A stretch of 54,689 bases of DNA from CAYREV01 sp964423345 (GTDB lineage: Bacteria > Bacteroidota > Rhodothermia > Balneolales > Balneolaceae). Both the position numbers and the translations under genes were made by a program. Of this stretch, positions 8,785 to 15,661 are shown in pieces; positions within the stretch are counted from its first letter, which is position 1; the number at the start of each line of letters is the position of its first letter. Location: assembly GCA_964423345.1 (NCBI GenBank), contig CAYREV010000019.1, positions 1 to 54,689 of the forward strand, written 5' to 3'. Below the pieces are notes generated by a model. It saw only the letters and a list, made by a program, of their open reading frames with translations. It did no database searches and had not been told where the DNA came from.

Positions 8785-8799
8785 GTGTAAACCTTACAC
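8785..8799. promoter_or_regulatory. Candidate operator upstream of intI
   Basis: GTGTAA-ACC-TTACAC is a perfect 6-3-6 inverted repeat, 35 bases upstream of the integrase start. IntI genes are often LexA-controlled in Proteobacteria; whether this is a LexA-type box here is unknown. Confidence 0.4.
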
Positions 8800-8831
8800 A
8801 AAAATATGCCAAGATAATGTTCCGTAATTAT

Positions 8832-8865
8832 GTAAAGACATTCCGTAAAGACTTTATGTAAACAA
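8832..8865. repeat. Three direct repeats with 13-bp period in the attI region
   Basis: GTAAAGAC begins at 8832 and 8845 and GTAAACAA at 8858, exactly 13 bp apart each time. Direct repeats near attI bind the integrase in class 1 integrons, so these could be integrase sites or promoter-region repeats. Inference from position. Confidence 0.45.
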
Positions 8866-8922
8866 ATAGGGGAATAACCGGCGGGGAGAAGACACAAAGG
8901 CCCATTTAACGCTTATTGATAA

Positions 8923-8962
8923 GTTCAGCAGGAATAGGTTACTTGCTATAAGTTATAGTTAT
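8923..8962 (+). other. Probable attI recombination region, cut by gap
   Basis: ATTTAAC at 8904 fits the RYYYAAC core box. GTTCAGC (8923) has the same core as the site at 13422, and GTTATAG (8952) lies in a perfect 13-bp palindrome (CTATAA-G-TTATAG, 8946-8958). The 100-N gap starts four bases later; the right contig begins GTTATGT, a cassette-edge-like core. Located beside the integrase start, as attI should be. Confidence 0.45.
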
Positions 8963-9062
8963 NNNNNNNNNNNNNNNNNNNNNNNNNNNNNNNNNNNNNN
9001 NNNNNNNNNNNNNNNNNNNNNNNNNNNNNNNNNNNNNNNNNNNNNNNNNNNNNNNNNNNNNN
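8963..9062. other. Assembly gap (100 N)
   Basis: A run of exactly 100 N, the usual placeholder for a scaffold gap of unknown size, at the junction of attI and the first visible cassette. Additional cassettes could be hidden here. Confidence 0.99.
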
Positions 9063-9091
9063 GTTATGTACCGAATAAATAACTTTTTCAC

Positions 9092-10171
9092 ATGAATTCC
9101 ACCCTATTAAGAATTCTTGCCATACTGATATTTGTTGCAACTGCAGAAAACGTATGCGGACAAGCAAACCCAGACGCTTTGGAACTGGGACGTAAAATGA
9201 TTGCTCAATACATGGGCAAGACTGGAACACCCGGACTTTCCGTCGCCGTTCAGGTAGATGACAGCCTCGTATGGGTCGAAGGGTTCGGTCTGGTAGACGT
9301 TGAGCACAATGTTCCGGTACAAACCTATACGAAGTTTCGTGCTGGCAGTGTATCCAAAGCGCTTACATCAATTGCGGTTGGCTTGCTTCATGAACAAAAC
9401 CGACTCAATATCGATGCGCCAGTACAAACGTATGTGCCCTCCTTTCCCGAGAAAGAGTACCCTATTACCACTCGGCAGCTTGGCGGACATCTTTCTGGCC
9501 TACCAAACAAGCAGGAAGACGAATACATCAATGTAATCCCCTACAATAGTGTTACAGAAGCCCTCGACACATTTAAGGACAGACCACTTCTCTTCCCGCC
9601 TGGTCAACGTTTTTACTACTCTAATTTCGGTTATACCTTGATTAGTGCGGTTATCAAAGGGGCATCGGGTGCACCTTTTCTGGAATATATGCGCTCTTCA
9701 GTCTTTAAGCCTCTCGGGATGACTAATACAGAGGCGGATCGGTACAAGAAAATCATTCCTCACCGCACAAACTTTTATAAAGTTACCGATGATGGAGTAT
9801 TACAACATGCGACGTTTACAGATAATAGTGATGTATGGGCATCTGGAGGTCTTCTCTCTACGCCAAGTGATCTCGTCGCGTGTGGGCATGGATTGTTACA
9901 CGGTGATCTACTTGAACCGGAAACAACGGAATTGTTGTTCAGTCGTATGAAGACCGCAAATGGCGAAGAGACCACTTACGGTTTGGGTTGGATGGTTGAG
10001 GATGATCTCCATGGTCATCGTTCGGTTTTTCATACGGGTGGGCACTTCGGCGCTAGCACTGTATTCTTGATATTCCCGGATGAACACGTAATAGTAGCAG
10101 TAATGGCCAATGCACAACATGATGCATCATGGAAATTAACTACAGATCTGGCAGATCTTTTTTTGCAATGA
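9092..10171 (+). CDS. Secreted serine hydrolase, class C beta-lactamase/DD-peptidase fold (first cassette)
   Basis: 359 aa with a signal peptide (MNSTLLRILAILIFVATAENVCG). Beta-lactamase-related serine hydrolase (Pfam Beta-lactamase group: AmpC-like, esterase EstB, D-aminopeptidases). The nucleophile motif is SVSK (Ser86, Lys89), the second motif YYSNFGY supplies Tyr, and the third is FHTGGH. Periplasmic or outer-surface; the substrate may be a peptide, ester or beta-lactam and cannot be told from sequence. It starts 29 bases after a GTTATG core at the gap edge and is followed nine bases after its stop by an attC-like site, so it looks like an integron cassette. It is more AT-rich than the chromosomal genes around the region. 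Confidence 0.85.
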   Translation: MNSTLLRILAILIFVATAENVCGQANPDALELGRKMIAQYMGKTGTPGLSVAVQVDDSLVWVEGFGLVDVEHNVPVQTYTKFRAGSVSKALTSIAVGLLHEQNRLNIDAPVQTYVPSFPEKEYPITTRQLGGHLSGLPNKQEDEYINVIPYNSVTEALDTFKDRPLLFPPGQRFYYSNFGYTLISAVIKGASGAPFLEYMRSSVFKPLGMTNTEADRYKKIIPHRTNFYKVTDDGVLQHATFTDNSDVWASGGLLSTPSDLVACGHGLLHGDLLEPETTELLFSRMKTANGEETTYGLGWMVEDDLHGHRSVFHTGGHFGASTVFLIFPDEHVIVAVMANAQHDASWKLTTDLADLFLQ

Positions 10172-10179
10172 TACTCGGC

Positions 10180-10269
10180 ACATAACAAGCGCATTAACGC
10201 CGGCCTCCTTACTGTTGGACGATCAACGATTTTTATTTATATACCTAAATAGCTTAAATGGCATTATAT
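10180..10269 (+). other. attC-like cassette recombination site 1
   Basis: ACATAAC (10180-10186) followed by AAGCGCATTAACGC can pair with GCTTAAATGGC and ATTATAT (up to 10269), leaving a few unpaired bases on one strand as in attC hairpins. ACATAACAAGCGC closely resembles the start of Vibrio cassette repeats. The right core begins ATT rather than GTT, so the site is imperfect. Confidence 0.5.
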
Positions 10270-10296
10270 ACAGATAATAAAAAACGGGGGGATGAA

Positions 10297-10602
10297 ATGG
10301 GCAATCAATCAGGCAGTTCTTTTGTTGACTAAGGGAATGAACTGGAACAGTTCCGGAAAGAAAAACACAAGTGGCTGGATGGGTTCAGACTGCTGTTCTT
10401 GGTACTGGCAATCTTCGAATTATTAGGAGGCATTGTATCGGTGGCTATGTTTTTTATTACAGGCTACGAAGCCAAAGCGCTCGAACCTTACCCTATATAC
10501 CTACCTTTCGTTCTGTTTTTCGTCTTTTTCTACCTGAGGTATATGATCGACCTGAAGGTGGAGCGTAATTTTTTCCTCTACAAGCAGACGATGTTTGATT
10601 GA
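10297..10602 (+). pseudogene. Small two-helix membrane protein gene with in-frame stop (second cassette)
   Basis: From ATG 10297 (or 10258, same frame) the frame reads MGNQSGSSFVD, meets TAA at 10330-10332, and resumes without a break as GNELEQFRKEKHKWLDGFRL, then two hydrophobic helices and an acidic/basic tail ending KQTMFD. No ATG follows the stop before the first helix; only a weak TTG at 10399 could restart. Either the gene is broken by one nonsense change, or a shorter protein of about 67 aa is made. The downstream part (first helix LLFLVLAIFELLGGIVSVAM) is well conserved in character, suggesting recent damage or a sequencing error. No family recognised. Confidence 0.5.
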
Positions 10603-10683
10603 CGGGTGAAGAATTGCCGTTGGCAGTCAGCAGGTGTGCGATTTCGGTCATCGGTCTTTACCTAAAACCTTTTTATGGCCTGC

Positions 10684-10850
10684 CCCCGTGGAATCCCGCA
10701 GAGCGGGNNNNNNNNNNNNNNNNNNNNNNNNNNNNNNNNNNNNNNNNNNNNNNNNNNNNNNNNNNNNNNNNNNNNNNNNNNNNNNNNNNNNNNNNNNNNN
10801 NNNNNNNCCCCGTGGAATCCCGCAGAGCGGGCCACGAAGTGGTATACCAC
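10684..10850. repeat. Three-way-junction palindromic element, copy B, split by assembly gap
   Basis: An identical 24-base sequence flanks the 100-N gap (10684-10707 and 10808-10831). It contains CCCCGTGGAAT plus the hairpin CCCGC-AGA-GCGGG. The right copy continues with CCAC-GAA-GTGG and TATACCAC, so the whole can fold as outer stem plus two arms. Relative to copy C the first arm changes CCTGC/GCAGG to CCCGC/GCGGG, a compensatory pair. Confidence 0.7.
10708..10807. other. Assembly gap (100 N) inside the palindromic repeat
   Basis: Exactly 100 N. The same 24 bases end the left contig and begin the right contig, so the contigs may simply overlap, or a tandem repeat array may have collapsed here. 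Confidence 0.99.
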
Positions 10851-10924
10851 CGCTCCCCCCTTGTCCCCTTCCCAATTTTTAGCTAACCTACTATACGTTA
10901 ACCACTTAGGTATGCTCCGCTTAT

Positions 10925-10940
10925 GCGTAATGTCATTATA
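10925..10940 (+). other. Probable cassette right boundary (attC R' end)
   Basis: GCGTAATGTCATTATA differs by one base from the sequence at 14042-14057 and resembles the right end of Vibrio cassette repeats. It ends 18 bases before the next gene's ATG. The matching left half of the attC could not be assigned with confidence. Confidence 0.4.
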
Positions 10941-10958
10941 CCGTAAACAGGGAATTAA

Positions 10959-12410
10959 ATGGATAAAGATGTATCCAATAACAACTCCGTTCCAAACAGG
11001 GAGGAATTTAACGCAGTTATCCGCCTGATAGCTCAAGAAGCGTCCGATTATATCAATAATATCGACGACCGCCCAACAAGATCCGGGCGAATGGACGAAA
11101 GCCTAAGGGTTTTTGACACCTCTCTTCCAAAAATTGGCGAAGGTGCTTTGTCTGCCCTCAATCAGTTGATACATCATGGACTTGAATCATCGGTAGCAAC
11201 TACAGGTCCCCGTAGTTTTCATTTTGTGATCGGTGGTACAACTCCGGCTGCGCTGGGTGCCGACTGGCTGACCTCTACCCTTGATCAAATGGCGTATGCA
11301 TGGGTTTCGTCACCATTGGCTTCCAAATTAGAGTTGATAAGCCTGCAATGGCTCCAGAAGTTGTTGGGAATACCGGATGAATGGCAGGGAGTTATGACTA
11401 CCGGTTCTACAATGGGAAACTTCGCTTGCCTGGCATCGGCACGTCAGTGGGCCGGGGAACAGCATGGCATTGATATCGCCGAACAGGGTCTGGCAGGGCT
11501 GGAATCCATTCCGGTATTCTCAAGTGGCCTTATCCATGCAAGTGACGTTAAAGCACTCGGTATGTTGGGATTAGGCAGGGCGTCGGTAGTAAAACATAGT
11601 GCTGGCGAAACCGGGGAATTTGATATTGCAGCTCTCGAGGAATCACTTAAACGTCTTAATGGTGCTCCTTCCATTATTATTGCTGTAGCAGGTGAACCAA
11701 ATGCCGGTAGATTTGATCCGATCGCTACCCTTGCTGAGCTTGCTGAACAATACAATTCCTGGCTTCACGTGGATGGGGCATTCGGGCTTTTTGCAGCCGT
11801 TAGTAGTGATACAGAATACCTGGTCAATGGTATCGACCAGGCGCATTCAGTTACAATTGATGGCCATAAATGGCTGAACGTACCTTATGACTCAGGATTT
11901 GCCTTTGTTCGAGACGGCTCTTTGTTGGGAAAATCGTTTACGCATTCTGCCGAATATTTACCTGATCCCAATGCGGATGAACCTTTTTTTGGCGCTCTTG
12001 GACCAGAAATGTCCCGACGCGCACGTTCCCTTTGCGTTTGGGCAAATCTAAAAGCTTATGGCCGCCGGGGCATACAAAAGATGATCGAAAACAATGTAAG
12101 CGTCGCCAGGTATTTATCCGATCTGGTTCAAGAAGATCCCGATTTAGAATTGCTGGCCGAGGTAGTGCTAAATGTAGTCTGTTTTCGCTATAACCCCGGC
12201 AATCTTTCAGAAGAAGTTTTAAATGAGCTAAATCAAACACTTGGAGAAGCGATCATTGAAGATGGCAGGGCTTTCGTTGGAACTACAACCTATGCTGGTA
12301 AAGTAGCCATGCGTCCTGCGATTGCCAACTGGAGAACACGTAAATCGGATGTTGAATTACTCGTCGACGTGGTACGTGAATTGGGTGCAACCATTCACAA
12401 TGAGCTATAA
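10959..12410 (+). CDS. PLP-dependent group II amino-acid decarboxylase family protein (third cassette)
   Basis: 483-aa cytoplasmic enzyme of the aromatic-L-amino-acid/glutamate decarboxylase family (fold type I). Visible features: FVIGGTTPAALGADWL in the N-terminal part, TTGSTMGNFACLASAR (phosphate-binding loop), LHVDGAFG (Asp that contacts the pyridine nitrogen), and the PLP lysine in DGHKWLN (Lys304). The HVDGAFG/DGHKW pair is diagnostic of group II decarboxylases. Substrate preference (tyrosine, tryptophan, glutamate, diaminobutyrate, or a decarboxylation-dependent aldehyde synthase) cannot be read from sequence. It starts 24 bases after a probable cassette boundary and has a more AT-rich composition than the core genes, supporting acquisition as a cassette. 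Confidence 0.88.
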   Translation: MDKDVSNNNSVPNREEFNAVIRLIAQEASDYINNIDDRPTRSGRMDESLRVFDTSLPKIGEGALSALNQLIHHGLESSVATTGPRSFHFVIGGTTPAALGADWLTSTLDQMAYAWVSSPLASKLELISLQWLQKLLGIPDEWQGVMTTGSTMGNFACLASARQWAGEQHGIDIAEQGLAGLESIPVFSSGLIHASDVKALGMLGLGRASVVKHSAGETGEFDIAALEESLKRLNGAPSIIIAVAGEPNAGRFDPIATLAELAEQYNSWLHVDGAFGLFAAVSSDTEYLVNGIDQAHSVTIDGHKWLNVPYDSGFAFVRDGSLLGKSFTHSAEYLPDPNADEPFFGALGPEMSRRARSLCVWANLKAYGRRGIQKMIENNVSVARYLSDLVQEDPDLELLAEVVLNVVCFRYNPGNLSEEVLNELNQTLGEAIIEDGRAFVGTTTYAGKVAMRPAIANWRTRKSDVELLVDVVRELGATIHNEL

Positions 12411-12459
12411 TTACCAATTCACCTTTTAGCCCAAGGTATCAGTCTTCTTGGCTTTCCTG

Positions 12460-12517
12460 CTTTAACCTACACCCGACTATGATCCACTGAGAGACGAGCC
12501 GAGATTACAGGTTATCG
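12460..12517 (+). other. attC-like cassette recombination site 2
   Basis: CTTTAAC (12460-12466) with TAACCT pairs with AGGTTA (12509-12514) within GTTATCG; a CCG/CGG pair lies further in. Fifty bases after the decarboxylase stop, as expected for an attC, but the core boxes deviate from consensus. Confidence 0.35.
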
Positions 12518-12794
12518 AGCAAAAAATATTTGCTGGCAAAGCTGACAAGTCCAAATAATTCCATACTTATATGAGCGGCTATTCAAAAAAACACTACCAC
12601 TTTACGTAAAATGAAATATTAATTACCAGAGCACATTTTTTAAGATATCCCGCTCATAAACCCGGCCTCCTGCAAAATGCCCCTCCTGCCATCCGGTATT
12701 TTTTGCATCTCTATTATTTTGTTTAAAAATTAAATTGAGTTACTGGTTCGACTTTATGGGGTGCAAATTACAATCAAAATCAAGAGAAAACATT
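12518..12794. other. Gene-free AT-rich stretch upstream of the cytochrome gene
   Basis: No open frame of note. It holds an inverted repeat TGCAAAA (12671-12677)/TTTTGCA (12701-12707) and an AT-rich tract just before the cytochrome gene that probably contains its promoter. The length is unusual for a cassette leader, so a second, unrecognised boundary may lie here. Confidence 0.5.
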
Positions 12795-13331
12795 ATGTAC
12801 AAATCCAAAACATTACAACTCAGGGTACTTTTTGTACTGACTGCTGCTTGTTTATTGATAGTGCCGCAGTCCAAATCTCAATCACTCGATCAAAACTATG
12901 TAAAAGGGAACACAGCAGTTGAAGCAGGTAAATACTTAATAGTGGTCGGGGGCTGTAACGATTGTCACACTCCTGGATATATGTTTACCGAGGGTGACGT
13001 ACCCGAAGAAAAATGGCTTACCGGATGGGACGTAGGTTTCCGGGGACCCTGGGGCACCACCTATGCGAGTAATTTGCGTCTCTTGGTCCAAGACTATACC
13101 GAAGAGGCGTGGGTAAATATGTTGAAGACCCGTAAAAAGCTTCCACCTATGCCCTGGATGAATGTTAACCAGATGAGTGAAAAAGATATGAAGGCGATCT
13201 ATGCCTATATCAAGTCGCTGGAAGCCAAGGGAACAAAAACACCCGAAAATGTTGGGCCCGGAGAAGATCCTGAAACTCCGTTTATAAGAATGGCTCCCCA
13301 GAATATGAACGTGAAAAATAAACATGAGTAG
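12795..13331 (+). CDS. Secreted mono-haem cytochrome c family protein
   Basis: 178 aa from ATG 12795 with a signal peptide (LRVLFVLTAACLLIVPQSKSQ). One haem-attachment motif CNDCH (Cys54, Cys57, His58) is followed by a methionine-containing PPMPWMNV segment that can give the axial ligand. This fits a class I cytochrome c of about 100 residues plus a Pro/Met-rich C-terminal tail. Periplasmic electron carrier, partner unknown. The start at 12735 in the same frame adds a polar stretch before the signal peptide and is less likely. It sits in the cassette array between attC-like sites and has a low-GC composition. A redox protein is an unusual cassette cargo. Confidence 0.85.
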   Translation: MYKSKTLQLRVLFVLTAACLLIVPQSKSQSLDQNYVKGNTAVEAGKYLIVVGGCNDCHTPGYMFTEGDVPEEKWLTGWDVGFRGPWGTTYASNLRLLVQDYTEEAWVNMLKTRKKLPPMPWMNVNQMSEKDMKAIYAYIKSLEAKGTKTPENVGPGEDPETPFIRMAPQNMNVKNKHE

Positions 13332-13356
13332 CCCCTGGTATAATTAGCAGTTATAC

Positions 13357-13428
13357 CCTGACAGCTCGCTACCGATTACACTTTCAAAAGTACGACGAGG
13401 CCGAGCCTTACGTATAGCGGCGTTCAGC
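13357..13428 (+). other. attC-like cassette recombination site 3
   Basis: CTGACAGCTCGCTA (13358-13371) pairs with TAGCGGCGTTCAG (13415-13427) through 12 base pairs, with two extra bases on the left strand and one on the right. This bulged asymmetry is what IntI recognises. The right core GTTCAGC fits GTTRRRY with one deviation and also occurs in the attI region at 8923. Starts 26 bases after the cytochrome stop and ends 39 bases before the next gene. Confidence 0.55.
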
Positions 13429-13467
13429 TGCCTAATACCCAAATTATCATTTTAAACCCTCTGCTTT

Positions 13468-13947
13468 ATGTCTTCCTACCGGTCCCGCACATTCCTAATA
13501 TGTTTCTTCGCTGCCCTGTTTGTATCCTTTAACGCCCTGGCCCAGAAACCCGCCGAAACGGATGGTTCCGGGGTTGAAGCACTAATAAGAGGAATTGAAA
13601 AGTATCACTATCAGGATGCCGAAAAATTTGCTTCCCTATTTTTAGATGACGGACTGCTTATCTCCTCCTCGGGAGTGGCTATAAAGGGCGCAAAAAATCT
13701 GCAGAATATATTCACTCAAAGGTACGCGAGCATCCACTCAGGCAAAATAGAAATATCCATTGAGGAGGTTGAGTCAACGGAAGGTATTGCCGTGGTCAGG
13801 GGGTTGATAACGGAAACGGTGAGACCGACTAAAAGTGCCCATCCAAGCCATTCCGAATACTATTATTCACTGCTTGCTAAAAAGGTGGACGGCCGGTGGA
13901 AAACCAAATGGATGATGGGAGTCACCAAAAGCCGCAACGGGCAATAA
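13468..13947 (+). CDS. Secreted NTF2-like (SnoaL/DUF4440-type) protein (fifth cassette)
   Basis: 159 aa with a clear signal peptide (SRTFLICFFAALFVSFNALAQ) and one NTF2-like alpha+beta barrel domain: YHYQDAEKFASLFLDDGLLIS, then IKGAKNLQNIFTQRY and the C-terminal strand pattern DGRWKTKWMMG. Such domains act as small hydrolases, isomerases or binding modules; no catalytic residues can be assigned. It shares length, export signal and domain layout with the lipoprotein at 19179, so the two are probably distant paralogs. Leader of 46 bases from the preceding attC core. Last clear member of the cassette array. Confidence 0.8.
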   Translation: MSSYRSRTFLICFFAALFVSFNALAQKPAETDGSGVEALIRGIEKYHYQDAEKFASLFLDDGLLISSSGVAIKGAKNLQNIFTQRYASIHSGKIEISIEEVESTEGIAVVRGLITETVRPTKSAHPSHSEYYYSLLAKKVDGRWKTKWMMGVTKSRNGQ

Positions 13948-13983
13948 TTGTCAGCATACCTAGCACATCAAGGCAACTCCCCC

Positions 13984-14033
13984 CCCTGTGGAATCCTGCA
14001 AAGCAGGGCCACCCTCGGTGGCATTCCACAGGG
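13984..14033. repeat. Three-way-junction palindromic element, copy C (best copy)
   Basis: Outer stem CCCTGTGGAAT/ATTCCACAGGG (11 bp, perfect; 13984-13994 with 14023-14033). Arm 1 is CCTGC-AAA-GCAGG (13995-14007); arm 2 is GCCACC-CTC-GGTGGC (14008-14022). Every base is accounted for: three perfect stems meet with no unpaired nucleotide at the junction, each arm closed by a three-base loop. Confidence 0.8.
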
Positions 14034-14041
14034 CACCTTAA

Positions 14042-14057
14042 GCGTAATGTCGTTATA
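14042..14057 (+). other. Probable cassette right boundary (attC R' end)
   Basis: GCGTAATGTCGTTATA, one base different from 10925-10940 and carrying a GTTATA core. It lies nine bases after palindromic copy C, so the element may form the variable stem of this attC. The left core is not clear. Confidence 0.4.
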
Positions 14058-14123
14058 GTGCCCGAGAAATAATTACAATCAATAAGCCAAATAAATTTTG
14101 ACGCCCCCACTCCCCCGTCCGGC

Positions 14124-15530
14124 CTACCGCGTTAGTGTATTTGTTTCACTTTTTCTCAGGCTGTCCGTCAGAGTGTTTAAATTAAAACCCATCAGTTCTG
14201 CCAGTTTTTTTCCGACATACGTATTGTCGTGGTTGCCGATAAACATTTCCGAACCCGGCCCATAAGCGTACAGATTCACGTCCACCGCTGAATGTCCCCG
14301 GGTAGTCCAATCGATAAGGGCCCGCTCTGCAAGGATACCTCCAAGTGCCAGGCTGAACATTCTGGAATCTTTTAGGCTATTTTCGATCCTGTTTACATCC
14401 TTGGCGGACAGATTGTCAATACCGGTCATTTCCGATATATACTCGAGCTGTTTATCGAAGGTAGTACCGGCCGTTTTAATGGAGTCAAAAATAACATCTA
14501 TGGGGGCTTTTACCCGGTGAAGGATATTGGGCTTCCATCCCACATTTATAGCCTCGCTCCAGTCGTCGACATTCCGGGCAAGGGTTAGGCCGCCCGTTTC
14601 ATGGTCGGCTGCCGAAATCACCAGCGTATTCTCCTCCAGGCGGGCCTCTTTAAGAGCCACCTGAAATGCCTTGTTGAAGGCTAGTATCTCATGCAAATGC
14701 GAGGGCGCGTCATTGGAATGGGCGGTCCCGTCAATCCTGCTGCCCTCGACAATCAGCAAATAACCGTCCGGGTCCTCCTTCAACAGCTCAATCGCCTTGG
14801 CGGTCATTTCCTCCAGGCCGGGATACCTATCGGGATTGCGGACCATCTCCAGGGGAGGATATCCGTCACTGAACAAACCCAGAACCGGGCCGTTTTCCAG
14901 GTCCAGAAGTTCCTTTCTTTCGGTTATTACAGTATATTTCCCGCTTCGGGCCTCCTCCCACAGGTTACGTCCGTCCTGACGCATGCCTCCCTCCGATTCG
15001 GGCAAAAATATGTCCCTTAATCCGCTGAAAAGCACTTCTATATCCTGCTGCATCATTTGGGCCGACATTTCCTCGTGCATGTCTCGATCGGGTACATGAG
15101 AGGCAAACGCCGCCGGTGTTGCGGAAGCGACGGAACTGCTCACCACTATTCCGGTTGCCATGCCCCGGTTTTCCGCGGCTTCCAAAATAGTGGCGCGCGG
15201 CTTCTTTAACGTATCCACCCCAACCCCTCCTATATAGGTTTTAACCCCGGTGGCGTAAGCGGTGGCTGCGGCCGCCGATCCGGTAAACCTGCTGAAGGCG
15301 GAGTTAGTCCTAACCGAACCTACATGGAGGCTGTCAAAAGCAAGTGCCGTATCCGGGTTACGCCACTGAAGATATTGCCGGGCCATCGTTGCACTGGCCG
15401 GCCCAAATCCGTCGGGAATTAGAAGAATGACATTTTGTGGTTTGGAATTTCCGGCTGACTGTTTCCATTGGCAGGAGGTAATGAATCCCAATAATATTAA
15501 AGCTATGGGAAGGAGTTTTTTATATCTCAT
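14124..15530 (-). CDS. Alkaline phosphatase (PhoA superfamily), lipoprotein
   Basis: 468-aa phosphomonoesterase that releases phosphate from organic esters outside the cytoplasm. The N-terminus MRYKKLLPIALILLGFITSC is a lipoprotein signal with lipobox cysteine at 20. Zinc/magnesium ligands and nucleophile follow the PhoA order: PDGFG (Asp40), the nucleophile serine in TGSAAAATAYATG (Ser85; the usual preceding Asp is Gly here), DGTAHSNDAPSH, SAADHETGG, and the C-terminal TTRGHSAVDV. The Asp-to-Gly change beside the nucleophile is shared by some family members but may alter activity. It reads toward the cassette array and diverges from the amidohydrolase at 15662. Confidence 0.9.
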   Translation of the reverse strand: MRYKKLLPIALILLGFITSCQWKQSAGNSKPQNVILLIPDGFGPASATMARQYLQWRNPDTALAFDSLHVGSVRTNSAFSRFTGSAAAATAYATGVKTYIGGVGVDTLKKPRATILEAAENRGMATGIVVSSSVASATPAAFASHVPDRDMHEEMSAQMMQQDIEVLFSGLRDIFLPESEGGMRQDGRNLWEEARSGKYTVITERKELLDLENGPVLGLFSDGYPPLEMVRNPDRYPGLEEMTAKAIELLKEDPDGYLLIVEGSRIDGTAHSNDAPSHLHEILAFNKAFQVALKEARLEENTLVISAADHETGGLTLARNVDDWSEAINVGWKPNILHRVKAPIDVIFDSIKTAGTTFDKQLEYISEMTGIDNLSAKDVNRIENSLKDSRMFSLALGGILAERALIDWTTRGHSAVDVNLYAYGPGSEMFIGNHDNTYVGKKLAELMGFNLNTLTDSLRKSETNTLTR

Positions 15531-15661
15531 AATTTTATCTCTCGAAATTAATAGCTTTACAACTTATATATATACTTGTAACTAATTAATAATATTGGAA
15601 TTATATAAATTATTTATCAGTATATCCTGCAATACCAACGGCCTTTAACAAATAAGGAATA
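15531..15661. promoter_or_regulatory. Divergent promoter region
   Basis: 131 very AT-rich bases between the divergent phosphatase and amidohydrolase genes, including an alternating ACTTATATATATACTTG tract. Promoters for both genes must lie here; no precise boxes can be assigned. Confidence 0.5.
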
